DNA of 64,000 bases from Bacillus weihaiensis (GTDB lineage Bacteria > Bacillota > Bacilli > Bacillales > Bacillaceae), in the NCBI RefSeq assembly GCF_001889165.1, contig NZ_CP016020.1, positions 2,950,501 to 3,014,500 of the forward strand. Reading direction: 5' to 3'. Position 1 is the stretch's first letter, and every line of letters begins with the position of its first letter. This document shows positions 46,447-55,271 of the stretch, piece by piece. A program made the translations under genes and the position numbers. Under the pieces are notes generated by a model that was given only the letters and a program-made list of their open reading frames with translations, did no database searches and was not told the DNA's origin.

Positions 46447-46911
46447 CTATTCTATGAGCTTCCAAACCTGCTCGTACACTTTTTTTAATGGAAGCTGATG
46501 GGCATCCGCAATTTTTTTGCACTCTTCAAATTCTGGAGATCTTTGAATTACTTGACCATCATAGATCCCTTCCTTAACGGTTATAGGCCCCCATTCCGTT
46601 TGGACCTGTGTGAACCTTCTCTCGGCTCTAAACACAGTCAACGGATAATATCTTATTCCAAGTGTAGTTGTTTCTTTTACTAATATTTCTCTCATAGCTG
46701 TAAGCTTATCGCGGTGACAAAGTAACTGAAGTAGGACACCAGGTCTATTTTTTTTCATATAAATAGGCGTATAAAATACATCATTAGCACCGGATTCGAA
46801 GAGTAAATCCATGACATAACCAAGCCATTCTCCTGATATATCATCAAGATTCACTTCAACCTTAAGCATTTCATCATCAATATGCTCCTCATTAGGTGGA
46901 TGAGAAATCAT
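46447..46911 (-). CDS. larC2: LarC2, C-terminal half of nickel insertase LarC
   Basis: Protein of 154 residues matching the C-terminal domain of LarC: LKVEVNLDDISGEWLGYVMD and IYMKKNRPGVLLQLLCHRDK. LarC inserts nickel into the pincer nucleotide. I start at the ATG at 46911 behind GAGAGGGGG. The frame is open back to 46959 and overlaps the end of larC1, displaced by one base. In L. plantarum LarC1 and LarC2 are joined by ribosomal frameshifting; here the same could happen, but the separate ribosome site also allows independent translation. Confidence 0.9.
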   Translation of the reverse strand: MISHPPNEEHIDDEMLKVEVNLDDISGEWLGYVMDLLFESGANDVFYTPIYMKKNRPGVLLQLLCHRDKLTAMREILVKETTTLGIRYYPLTVFRAERRFTQVQTEWGPITVKEGIYDGQVIQRSPEFEECKKIADAHQLPLKKVYEQVWKLIE

Positions 46912-46948
46912 CTGTATCCCCCTCTCACTTACACAGTTAATGATTAGC

Positions 46949-47863
46949 CTATTCTCCAATCACTACTCGAAGTACGTTTGGATGATCTTTAAACGTTTTC
47001 GTTCCTGCTCCATATCCAATCGCTTTCACTTCCATAGATGGAAGAGTACTAAACTCTTCTGTTAAAACCGCTACGATTGCCGCTCCAGTAGGAGTCGTTA
47101 ATTCAAACCGAACATCACTCTGCTCAATGGGAACCCCCTTTAACATCTCTAACGTTGCAGGTGCTGGAACTGGATAAATTCCATGATCAATACGAATTCT
47201 TCCTGTACCAACAGGGATTGAAGAAGAGATTACTTTCTTTATTTCCAATTGATGAATTAAAATAGCTGTCCCAACAATGTCAATGATAGAATCGACAGCT
47301 CCCACTTCATGGAAATGGACCTTGTCCAAAGGCACACCATGTATATGTCCCTCTGCTTCACCAATCTTCTTAAAGATCTGTAATGCTGTTTCTGTCACTT
47401 CACTTGAGAAGTCAGCAGACTCAATTAGCTTTACGATATCTTTATATGTCCGATGATGGTGATGATGAGTATGGTGGTGATCATGCTCATGATTGTGGTC
47501 ATGAGCATGATTGTGGTCATGAGCATGATTGTGGTCGTGCCCATGGTCGTGACTATGTTCATGGTTGTGGTTGTGGTTGTGGTCGTGCTCATGGTCGTGA
47601 TTATGCCCATGGTAGTGGTCGTGGCCATGGTCGTGATTATGCTCATGGTGGTGATCATCTTTCAATAGCACATCGAATTTTGTACTAGTAATCCCGTTCT
47701 TTACAACTTTCTCCCATTGAAGCTCATATTCTTCATCGATTTGGAGTTTTTTTAATTCACTTTTTAGCCACTCTGGATCTCCACCTATATCGAGAAGAGC
47801 ACCAATCATCATATCACCGCTAATTCCTGAGAAACAATCTAGATAAAGAGTTTTCATTGTCAT
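46949..47863 (-). CDS. larC1: LarC1, N-terminal part of nickel insertase with histidine-rich loop
   Basis: Protein of 304 residues: TLYLDCFSGISGDMMIGALL at the N terminus and PNVLRVVIGE at the end. Residues 71-137 are an extreme His/Asp/Asn repeat with about 38 histidines, a likely nickel store or chaperone loop. After it come LDKVHFHEVGAVDSIIDIVG and RIDHGIYPVPAPATLEMLKG, the conserved LarC core. Its start overlaps larB (ATGA); the ATG at 47857 is an equally good start. The gene ends at TAG where the larC2 frame is already open. Confidence 0.95.
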   Translation of the reverse strand: MTMKTLYLDCFSGISGDMMIGALLDIGGDPEWLKSELKKLQIDEEYELQWEKVVKNGITSTKFDVLLKDDHHHEHNHDHGHDHYHGHNHDHEHDHNHNHNHEHSHDHGHDHNHAHDHNHAHDHNHEHDHHHTHHHHHRTYKDIVKLIESADFSSEVTETALQIFKKIGEAEGHIHGVPLDKVHFHEVGAVDSIIDIVGTAILIHQLEIKKVISSSIPVGTGRIRIDHGIYPVPAPATLEMLKGVPIEQSDVRFELTTPTGAAIVAVLTEEFSTLPSMEVKAIGYGAGTKTFKDHPNVLRVVIGE

Positions 47864-48609
47864 CTATCTCCTTTCTGGGCCATTTGATGGATTAATACAG
47901 CATTATAAGCAGCTCCAAAGCCATTATCGATATTGACTACACTAATGCCGGAAGCACAGGAATTTAACATTGTTAATAATGCAGATAACCCGTTAAAATT
48001 CGCGCCATAGCCTACACTTGTTGGGACAGCAAGGATGGGATGACTAACAAGTCCACCTACTACACTTGGAAGGGCACCTTCCATTCCAGCCACTACAACG
48101 GAAACGGTTGCTTGTTGAATTTCTTCAATTGAAGCAAATAAACGATGGATTCCTGCTACGCCCACATCATAAAATCTTCTTACTTCACTTCCTAAAGCTT
48201 CTGCTGTAACAGCGGCTTCCTCTGCTACCTTTAAATCTGACGTTCCTGCACAAACAATGGCAATATACCCTTCAGATGCTACGGCTTTTTTTTCATCCTT
48301 CCAGAACAGGATTTGTGCGATTTCATTATACGTAAACTCAGGATATTCCTTTAGGATATATTCTGCTTTTTCTTTAGAAATTCTTGTTGCTAGTACATCA
48401 TGATCATTAGAACGAATGGACTGAATAATTGAAAGAATTTGTTCTTTCGTTTTTCCCTCACCGTATATAACTTCAGGAAACCCTTGACGCTTTTTTCGAT
48501 GATGATCGACTTTTGCAAATCCTAAATTTTCAAAGGTTGATAGTTGTCCCTTTGCTTCGTCGATACTTAATGATCCAGATTGTACTTGTCTTAAAATGTC
48601 TTCTAGCAT
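47860..48609 (-). CDS. larB: LarB, pyridinium-3,5-biscarboxylic acid mononucleotide synthase
   Basis: LarB of 249 residues. The PurE-like C-terminal domain has GYIAIVCAGTSDLKVAEEAA, VVVAGMEGALPSVVGGLVSH and TSVGYGANFNGLSALLTMLN. It carboxylates and hydrolyses nicotinic acid adenine dinucleotide as the first step toward the nickel-pincer cofactor. RBS AAGGGTGA. It overlaps larC1 and follows gntK. Confidence 0.96.
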   Translation of the reverse strand: MLEDILRQVQSGSLSIDEAKGQLSTFENLGFAKVDHHRKKRQGFPEVIYGEGKTKEQILSIIQSIRSNDHDVLATRISKEKAEYILKEYPEFTYNEIAQILFWKDEKKAVASEGYIAIVCAGTSDLKVAEEAAVTAEALGSEVRRFYDVGVAGIHRLFASIEEIQQATVSVVVAGMEGALPSVVGGLVSHPILAVPTSVGYGANFNGLSALLTMLNSCASGISVVNIDNGFGAAYNAVLIHQMAQKGDR

Positions 48610-48682
48610 TGTTATTCACCCTTATTAAAAGATTTAAGCTGCATTCATTCCACTATTCATAGTTGTAAAAAACTTAAGATTA

Positions 48683-50155
48683 TTAGAAATGCTTTACTAG
48701 ATCATTTACTAGTAGCTCATATTTTTTATAGAGCTCTCTATACGTTTTATGATTTGACTCATTTGGAACAATAGGTGTACTCATTGGAATGTTTTCCTTT
48801 ATCTGTTCAAAAGAAGCCACTTTATTAAGTGCAACTAATCCTGTCCATGCTGCTCCCCATGCTGCACTATGATGGCTTTCTGATACATACACTTCTTTCC
48901 CAAACATATCAGCAAGCATTTGTAGCCACAGACTTGATCTGGCCAATCCGCCATTTACATAGATTTTATCGGGTGCTCCAGCTAAGTTCTCTAAGCTTTG
49001 TCCGATTTGATAGAGGTTCAATGTGATTCCTTCTAATACTGCGCGAACGAAATGTTCTCTTTTATGAGTAACAGACATTCCAAAAAAGTTCCCTTTTGCC
49101 TGCTGATTCCATAGTGGTGCTCTTTCACCATTTATGTATGGGAGAAACAATAATCCTTCTGCACCAGGTGCTACTTTTTCTGCTTTTTGTGTAAATTCAT
49201 TAAAACTACCTTCATAATTGAGGAGTTCCTTTAACCATTGTAACGCGATTCCACCATTGTTTGTAGGTCCACCTATAATAGAGAACTCTTTTGTAAAAGC
49301 ATAGCTGAACGTATCGTGCTTTTCTGTAATGTTGAATCCATTTGCAAATTGGCGAATCGCGCCACTTGTCCCGGCTGTAATCGCAACTTCACCGGGAGAT
49401 ATCGCTCCGATTCCAAGGTTAGCTAATTGACCATCAGCAGCCCCCATAACAAAAGGTAAGTCACTGTCTACTCCCATTTCTCCCGCAATATGTTCTTTTA
49501 GCCCAGTAAGAATAGTAGTCGGTGAAACAACCTCTGAAAGCTGATTTCTTTGAATGTCTGCAAGCTTTAAAAGATCTTCGTCCCAGTCAAGTGAATGAGC
49601 GTTAAGCAATCCCGTAGAAACAGCCATTGAGTAATCAACAATGCGTTGATCAAACCATTTTAACAGAAGATATTCTTTAATTGATAAAAAATAAGCTGCG
49701 CTAAGGTATGGTTCATAGCCAACTTCTTTCATCCAGATAAGCTTTGAGAGTGGAGTCATAGGATGAATGGGTACACCTGTTTTCTCAAATAGCATTTTAC
49801 CCTTTTCTTGCTTCACTTTTTTAGCTTGTTCACTACTTCTACCATCTGCCCATATCAGTGCAGGTGATAATGGCTGACGATCCTTTCCTATACAGATAAG
49901 AGAATGCATAGCAGAAGAAAAGCCAACGGTAAGTATCTCCGTATTGTTGATATCCCCTTGCTCTATGGCAGTCCGTACTACTTTGACTGCTAACCGTTCA
50001 ATTTCGTCTGGATCTTGCTCCACCCATCCTTGCTTAGGATAATAAGAGGTAATCAATTCCTCTGACTCAGAGACAACTTTACCATTCAATTGAAAAACAA
50101 CTGCTTTTACACTTGTTGTACCTATATCAAGTCCAATTACTACTTCTCTTGTCAT
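48683..50155 (-). CDS. gntK: Gluconokinase (FGGY family)
   Basis: Kinase of 490 residues, the size of Bacillus GntK. Motifs: VIGLDIGTTSVKAVVFQLNG (phosphate 1), MHSLICIGKDRQPLSPALIW, VMGAADGQLANLGIGAISPG and IYVNGGLARSSLWLQMLADM. It makes 6-phosphogluconate. I start at 50155 (MTREVV) behind GAGGA. Embedded between larE and larB, it links gluconate to the Lar machinery. A related FGGY substrate such as xylulose is possible but the sequence reads as gluconate type. Confidence 0.9.
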   Translation of the reverse strand: MTREVVIGLDIGTTSVKAVVFQLNGKVVSESEELITSYYPKQGWVEQDPDEIERLAVKVVRTAIEQGDINNTEILTVGFSSAMHSLICIGKDRQPLSPALIWADGRSSEQAKKVKQEKGKMLFEKTGVPIHPMTPLSKLIWMKEVGYEPYLSAAYFLSIKEYLLLKWFDQRIVDYSMAVSTGLLNAHSLDWDEDLLKLADIQRNQLSEVVSPTTILTGLKEHIAGEMGVDSDLPFVMGAADGQLANLGIGAISPGEVAITAGTSGAIRQFANGFNITEKHDTFSYAFTKEFSIIGGPTNNGGIALQWLKELLNYEGSFNEFTQKAEKVAPGAEGLLFLPYINGERAPLWNQQAKGNFFGMSVTHKREHFVRAVLEGITLNLYQIGQSLENLAGAPDKIYVNGGLARSSLWLQMLADMFGKEVYVSESHHSAAWGAAWTGLVALNKVASFEQIKENIPMSTPIVPNESNHKTYRELYKKYELLVNDLVKHF

Positions 50156-50220
50156 AGCTTCATCTTCCTCTTCAAAAATATTGTACCAACCTGCACCACT
50201 TCGCTTTCTCACCAAAGAAA

Positions 50221-50246
50221 AGGCCTTGGAAATAACTCCAAAGCCT
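50221..50246 (-). terminator. Terminator between larE and gntK
   Basis: AGGCCTTGGA pairs with TCCAAAGCCT except for one bulge or mismatch; on the minus strand TTTTCTTTGG follows. It sits between the larE stop (50253) and the gntK start, so expression downstream would be reduced or need its own promoter. Confidence 0.6.
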
Positions 50247-50252
50247 GTTTGA

Positions 50253-51050
50253 TTATGAAAGAACCTTGTTCATACTCCCACTCTTATATCCGATTAAATC
50301 TAACGTTATATATTTATAACCATATTCAAGTAGCTTAGTGGCAATCTTCTCATGATTTTCTAGTATGATTTTCATATCGTCTGGCTCCACTTCAATCCTC
50401 GCCATATCCTGATGGGTTCTGACTCGAACTTGACGAATACGAAGCGTTTTTAAATAAGCCTCTGCTTTTTCTACTTTCGTTAGCTTCTCAATTGTAATTT
50501 TGTCACCATACGCAATTCTAGATGAAAGGCAAGCAAAGGACGGCTTGTTCCATGTAGGCAAATCCATTTCCTTTGACAGCTCTCTTATTTCTTCTTTAAA
50601 TAAGTTTGCTTCCTGTAATGGCCCACGTACTCCCTTTTCCTTTGCAGCTTTCATCCCAGGTCGAAATTCATTCATATCATCTGCGATGACGCCATATACT
50701 ACATTGTTCAAGCCCTCTTTTTCCATAACAGGGATAATCTGTTCAAATAAGCTATTTTTACAGAAGTAGCATCGATTTCGATCATTTTCTGTATATCCTG
50801 GAATGGCTAGCTCTGATGTTTCAATGACTCGATGTGTAGCGCCAATTCTTTGTGCTAACTCCTTTGCCTCTTGAAGCTCGCTCGATGGGTATGTCTCAGA
50901 GTCAGCCGTTACAGCTAACACTCGGTCGGTCCCCAATGTATCTACGGCAACCTTTAACAAAAAGGTACTATCCACTCCACCTGAAAATGCGACAACAACT
51001 GATTCCATCTCTTGGAGAATAGACATTAAATTAAGAAGTTTTTCATTCAT
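50253..51050 (-). CDS. larE: LarE, nickel-pincer cofactor sulfur-insertion enzyme (copy 2)
   Basis: LarE of 265 residues, clearly paralogous to the gene at 39514: FSGGVDSTFLLKVAVDTLG, RCYFCKNSLF and NKPSFACLSSRIAYGDK. The same three cysteines are kept, which suggests the [4Fe-4S] type. It sits inside the glucuronate/gluconate operon with larB and larC. RBS GGGAGAAG. The two LarE may be differently regulated copies serving different LarA enzymes. Confidence 0.95.
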   Translation of the reverse strand: MNEKLLNLMSILQEMESVVVAFSGGVDSTFLLKVAVDTLGTDRVLAVTADSETYPSSELQEAKELAQRIGATHRVIETSELAIPGYTENDRNRCYFCKNSLFEQIIPVMEKEGLNNVVYGVIADDMNEFRPGMKAAKEKGVRGPLQEANLFKEEIRELSKEMDLPTWNKPSFACLSSRIAYGDKITIEKLTKVEKAEAYLKTLRIRQVRVRTHQDMARIEVEPDDMKIILENHEKIATKLLEYGYKYITLDLIGYKSGSMNKVLS

Positions 51051-51128
51051 GCTTGTCTTCTCCCTTCTACATCTATAAAACTAGTAAACTACTCAATAGT
51101 ATACCGAAAATATCTGAATATTTACAGA

Positions 51129-51899
51129 TTAAATTGTCATGCTGCCGAATCCACCATCAACACGAATCAGTGCCCCTGTAACGAAACTTGACGCTTTCTC
51201 AGATGCAAGCCAAACCGCTGCTCCCTGTAGCTCATCAGGGGTACCAAAACGATTCATTGGCGTATGATTCATAATTGAATCAATTCGTTCTTCACTTAAG
51301 ATTTTTCTATTTTGTTCGGCTGGGAAGAAGCCAGGAATAATCGCGTTCACACGTATGCCATTTGGAGCAAGCTCTCTTGCTAAGAATTGTGTCATGCTAT
51401 TAACTCCAGCTTTTGAAACAGAATATGTAAACACCTTTGAAAGCGGAGTTGTTGATGATACAGACGAAATATTAATAATACTTCCTTTTCTTCCTTGCTC
51501 AATCATTTTCTTAGCGAAAATCTGGCAAGTAACCATCATTCCTTTTAAATTAACATCCATAATGTCATCCCACTCTTCTTCCCCTAACTCAAAGAAGGGA
51601 GTTGCACTATTTTTACCCGGTGCATTTAGAAGAATATCGAAGCCACCCGCCCATTCCTCAATTTCCTTAGCTACATCTTCTAAAGATTCTCGCTTACTAA
51701 CATCAGCTTGAAATGCTTTTGCCTTTCCACCGGCTTCTTCAATTTCTTGGACAACTTGTTTTGCTTTTTCAATATTTCTTCCTACAATGGCAATGTTCGC
51801 ACCATGTTCAGACATTCCTTTTGTGATTGAGGATCCTAATACACTGTTTCCTCCAAAAGCTACGACTGTTTTTCCTGTTAAATCAAATAAATTTGACAT
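51129..51899 (-). CDS. uxuB: SDR-family D-mannonate (fructuronate) oxidoreductase
   Basis: SDR of 256 residues. Cofactor motif FGGNSVLGSSITKGM, catalytic NISSVSSTTP and YSVSKAG, then IPGFFPAEQNRKILSEERID and NHTPMNRFGTPDELQGAAVW. The GFFPAEQN and HTPM.RFG blocks are those of Bacillus UxuB/YjmF-type enzymes, which interconvert fructuronate and mannonate. Start at 51899 behind AAGGGGGA; the long N-terminal extension to 52067 is not translated in my view. It sits between the LarA-like gene and larE. Confidence 0.85.
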   Translation of the reverse strand: MSNLFDLTGKTVVAFGGNSVLGSSITKGMSEHGANIAIVGRNIEKAKQVVQEIEEAGGKAKAFQADVSKRESLEDVAKEIEEWAGGFDILLNAPGKNSATPFFELGEEEWDDIMDVNLKGMMVTCQIFAKKMIEQGRKGSIINISSVSSTTPLSKVFTYSVSKAGVNSMTQFLARELAPNGIRVNAIIPGFFPAEQNRKILSEERIDSIMNHTPMNRFGTPDELQGAAVWLASEKASSFVTGALIRVDGGFGSMTI

Positions 51900-52189
51900 A
51901 TAGATCATCCCCCTTAAATTGTTTTTACATCTTTTATTGATTTTCTTTAAAATGACTAAATTAAACTTTGTTTGTGATTCGATAAAAGCATTCTCGATCC
52001 ACTTGCTGTCTTGGAGCCTCTTATTAAAAGCACAGGACAGCTTCTCCCGAAGGAGTGTCCATGCCATTTACTCCAATTACCAATGTGCTAAAATTTAAAA
52101 TCAACCATACGCTTTAAACATAGACTTAAAAAGATGAAAAAGATTCCATTATAATCCACTAGGTTGTGTACTAAATTCAAGAGAATCAA
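51900..52189 (-). other. 290-nt leader or spacer upstream of uxuB
   Basis: Unusually long gap inside an otherwise compact operon. It has a minus-strand TATAAT at about 52150, and CTCC-N5-GGAG (52042-52055) as a short hairpin. I could not match it to a known riboswitch. It may hold a secondary promoter. Confidence 0.3.
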
Positions 52190-53458
52190 TTAGTTTAAAT
52201 TTCCGTCCTGATTAAAGGAAAGCTCATATAAATCTGATAGTAAGTCCATATCAGGATGATTTTTCACATAATCAACTAAAGCTTCCGATACTTCAATTTC
52301 TGCGATTTCTAACGTATTTTTAATCCGAACCATTTTGACTTGTGTAAAATCTAAAATATTACAGGTTTTAATGGCCGCTTTCATTGCATCTTCATCATTT
52401 GCTAATGTTGTAGCAATTTTTGTCGGTGCACAGACTGTTGATGTTAATCCGTTTGCATAGGTTACTTCACGATCCATCTTGTCAACTAAACGCTGGGTTG
52501 TGAAATCAGCTGTTCCAACTCCATTGGCATTTCCTTCTGTTTGATGAGTTAAATCAAGAACCACCATTTTATTTACGTCAGGACCACCCTTAGCGTAAGG
52601 TGTTGGATAACGCCCTGTAATATTCGGATCCATTCCGTCACCGCTAATGTTTTTTCCAATTTCATCAATAACAAGGACGTCGATTTGCTCAAAAAACAAT
52701 TTAGGTAGAAGCTGTTTGGCTAATGCTTGGAGATCTGGCTCCTTTTCTTCAATTTCTTCCACGGCTAACACCTCTACTTGAACCACCTTATCAAATGCAT
52801 TTTCAAGTGTAGCCACTCCAAAAAGAATCGGTGTTTTTTGCATCATCATTTTAGCCATAGCCGGAACATTTTCCGCCATATATTTAAAGCCAAGTTGATG
52901 TGTTGCTTCTGCACCCTTTTGCTTACCTAAGCCTATACTAATCATTTTCATTATGCCGCTTTCAACTGGACCTCTGAATGCCGTATGTGGTTTAATTCTG
53001 TTGATAACGATGATTCCATCTGCCTCTGAGGCATATTTGTCAATATAAACTGGTAAGCCATTCGGTAGCTCACCTAGTTTAATTACTTCCATTGACGATC
53101 GTATTTCTGCTTTTACACTCTCTTCTGTTACACCAAGATGGGCTAATACCTCTTTTTGCCCTTCTGCCGTTGCTCCCCCATGACTTCCCATACTAGGAAC
53201 AATAAATGGCCTTGCACCTAAATCTTTCAAAAACTGCACGGTCGTTGCTGTTACTTCAACTAGACGATCCATCCCTCTGCTGCCTACCGCAATCGCAATT
53301 TCCATCCCAGGCCTTACTTTTGAACGAATCGTTTCTACCTGTAATTTTTCATTAATGGCTTGTTCTACATCCTCAATTTTAGTTTGATCAAAGTTTTGCT
53401 TTACCTTCGCCATTTTCGGAACCGGAATGTCCTTTAGTAGATCTTTAAGAATTCCCAT
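52190..53458 (-). CDS. Divergent LarA-like nickel-dependent epimerase, probable gluconate/mannonate 2-epimerase
   Basis: Protein of 422 residues of the DUF2088/LarA superfamily, far from the canonical LarA at 40424. Residues matching the cofactor site: R61 (VGSRGMDR), H93 (GSHGGAT), H158 (RIKPHTAF), K171 (GIMKMIS) and H187 (AEATHQLG); the K-to-H distance of 16 is conserved. Some members of the superfamily are known to be D-gluconate 2-epimerases. Between uxaC and uxuB, and with gntK and gndA in the same region, epimerisation of mannonate to gluconate is the best guess. RBS AAGGAG. Confidence 0.8.
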   Translation of the reverse strand: MGILKDLLKDIPVPKMAKVKQNFDQTKIEDVEQAINEKLQVETIRSKVRPGMEIAIAVGSRGMDRLVEVTATTVQFLKDLGARPFIVPSMGSHGGATAEGQKEVLAHLGVTEESVKAEIRSSMEVIKLGELPNGLPVYIDKYASEADGIIVINRIKPHTAFRGPVESGIMKMISIGLGKQKGAEATHQLGFKYMAENVPAMAKMMMQKTPILFGVATLENAFDKVVQVEVLAVEEIEEKEPDLQALAKQLLPKLFFEQIDVLVIDEIGKNISGDGMDPNITGRYPTPYAKGGPDVNKMVVLDLTHQTEGNANGVGTADFTTQRLVDKMDREVTYANGLTSTVCAPTKIATTLANDEDAMKAAIKTCNILDFTQVKMVRIKNTLEIAEIEVSEALVDYVKNHPDMDLLSDLYELSFNQDGNLN

Positions 53459-53483
53459 CGCTTTTATCTGCTCCTTTAAGTAA

Positions 53484-54887
53484 TCATCTTAACGAGAAAT
53501 ATTCTTTTGCGTTATGAAAACCAATATTTTTGACCATTTGATGTAAAATCGCTTCATCATTCGGAACTTTTCCATCTTCCACCCATTCACCAATGATCGT
53601 ACATACAATTCTTCTAAAGTATTCATGACGAACATATGAAAGAAGACTACGAGAATCTGTTGTCATTCCGATAAAGTGGCTGAGTGAGCCTAAGTTCGCT
53701 AAATCTGTCATTTGATTGAGCATGCCATTGTATTGATCATTAAACCACCAGCCAGAACCAAATTGAACCTTACCAGGAATACCCTCTTCAAAGAAATTCC
53801 CAATCATCGTTCCAATTACATAATTATCACGTGGATTTAAATTATAAAGAACAGTTCTTGGAAGCGACCTAGCTTGATCAAGGGTATCTAGAAAACGCGA
53901 CAAACCTTCAGCTAGTAATTGATCACCGATTGAATCAAAGCCACCATCTGCACCAATTAATTCTTTCATATACGTGTTATTATTTCTCAATGCACCCATA
54001 TGTAGCTGCATAACCCATTCTTTCTCTGCGTACATCTTTCCTAATTCAACTAAAAGATAGGAGCGATAACCAATAATTTCCTCAGCTGTAAGCTCTTCAT
54101 TCTGTAGACGTTTAGTAAAAATCTCTTCTACTTCAGCCTTTGGAAGATCTTTGTATACCATAAGTGGGATATCATGATCAGATGCATAGCAGCCGTTTTC
54201 AGCAAAATAATGAACTCTTTCTTTTAAGGCCTTTACTAAACCATCAAGTGTATCAACCTTTAGGTTAGTGGATTTCTCTAGTTTAGTAAGCCATTCTTTG
54301 AAACTAGGTCTTTCAAGAAACAGCGCTTGATCAGGACGAAATGTTGGACCTACTTCCACAGAAAATTCTTCATCCTCTTTTAATAGCTTATGATAGTCTA
54401 GAGAATCAGTTGGGTCATCTGTAGTCCCAACAAATTGTACTTGTGACCGTTCGATAAATCGGCGGGGCTTAAAGTCATCAGTTTGCAACTTTTCGTTACA
54501 TTCTTCCCAAATTTCTTTTGCTGTATCCGCAGATAAAAGCTTCGAAATACCGAAATAGGTTCTTAGCTCCATGTGCGCCCAGTGGTAGAGCGGATTTCCG
54601 AATAAATAAGGCATTGTTTCAGCCCATGCGGCGAATTTCTCCCAATCACTCGCATCACCAGTAATTAAGTGTTCATTTACTCCGTGAATACGCATAGCAC
54701 GCCATTTATAATGATCACCAGCAAGCCAAAGCTGTGTCATATTTTCAAACGATTGATTTTCATAGATTTCCTTCGGACTTAGATGACAATGATAGTCGAA
54801 GATCGGTAAGTCTTTCATTACTTGATGATAAAGCTTCTCTGCAGTTGAATTTGTTAGTAAAAAGTTCTCATCTAAAAACGTTTTCAT
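53484..54887 (-). CDS. uxaC: Glucuronate isomerase (uronate isomerase)
   Basis: UxaC of 467 residues, amidohydrolase fold: LPIFDYHCHLSPKEIYENQ (HxH metal site), NPLYHWAHMELRTYFGIS, VQFVGTTDDPTDSLDYH and MTTDSRSLLSYVRHEYFRR. It converts D-glucuronate to D-fructuronate (or galacturonate to tagaturonate). Start at 54887 behind GGAGGAG. First gene of the operon toward larC2 and the nickel transporter; divergent from the ROK regulator. Confidence 0.97.
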   Translation of the reverse strand: MKTFLDENFLLTNSTAEKLYHQVMKDLPIFDYHCHLSPKEIYENQSFENMTQLWLAGDHYKWRAMRIHGVNEHLITGDASDWEKFAAWAETMPYLFGNPLYHWAHMELRTYFGISKLLSADTAKEIWEECNEKLQTDDFKPRRFIERSQVQFVGTTDDPTDSLDYHKLLKEDEEFSVEVGPTFRPDQALFLERPSFKEWLTKLEKSTNLKVDTLDGLVKALKERVHYFAENGCYASDHDIPLMVYKDLPKAEVEEIFTKRLQNEELTAEEIIGYRSYLLVELGKMYAEKEWVMQLHMGALRNNNTYMKELIGADGGFDSIGDQLLAEGLSRFLDTLDQARSLPRTVLYNLNPRDNYVIGTMIGNFFEEGIPGKVQFGSGWWFNDQYNGMLNQMTDLANLGSLSHFIGMTTDSRSLLSYVRHEYFRRIVCTIIGEWVEDGKVPNDEAILHQMVKNIGFHNAKEYFSLR

Positions 54888-54928
54888 TTCTTTCTCCTCC
54901 AAATTCCTTTAGTATGTATTCTTAGATT

Positions 54929-54991
54929 CTATATAACAAGTGTTAGTAATAGTTGAATACCGAAACTCTTTGCTCTTTTTACGTGAGCCAT
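54929..54991 (-). CDS. Possible 20-residue leader peptide upstream of uxaC
   Basis: A short frame, MAHVKRAKSF then GIQLLLTLVI, with GAGGGG seven bases ahead of its ATG, ends 41 bp before the uxaC start. It is basic then hydrophobic. It may be a translated leader, or chance. Confidence 0.25.
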   Translation of the reverse strand: MAHVKRAKSFGIQLLLTLVI

Positions 54992-55058
54992 AGAAATCCC
55001 CTCGGTGAAAGGCCTGATTTTTTTCATTTTCCTAGCTTTTAGTAAATCATTTCTGTGC

Positions 55059-55102
55059 TATAATTACCTTATTACATTAGTTAGTTTACAAAACAAATTA
55101 AT
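55059..55102 (+). promoter_or_regulatory. Promoter and ROK operator in the uxaC-ROK intergenic region
   Basis: An extended -10, TGCTATAAT (55056-55064), precedes a 27-bp operator at 55076-55102: left arm ATTAGTTAGTTT, centre ACA, right arm AAACAAATTAAT (10 of 12 positions symmetric). It resembles XylR boxes and recurs almost identically upstream of gndA. A ROK repressor bound here would block its own start point. Confidence 0.65.
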
Positions 55103-55271
55103 GTGTTATCAGTAGAATATCACTTCTACTACTACCCGTCAATGATTTGATTTTTACATTTCTCCCCTTATGTCATGATTGATTTTCTAGTGTAATGGTA
55201 GAATGTATAATGATTTTATTGGCAATTTAGAGCGTATTCTCTACCACATATATTAGAAGGGTGATTACAAC

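Noticed and set aside
47383-47688. Overlapping frames on both strands in the larC1 His-rich region
   Set aside because: Low-complexity repeat DNA keeps several frames open; only the larC1 frame continues into conserved LarC sequence.
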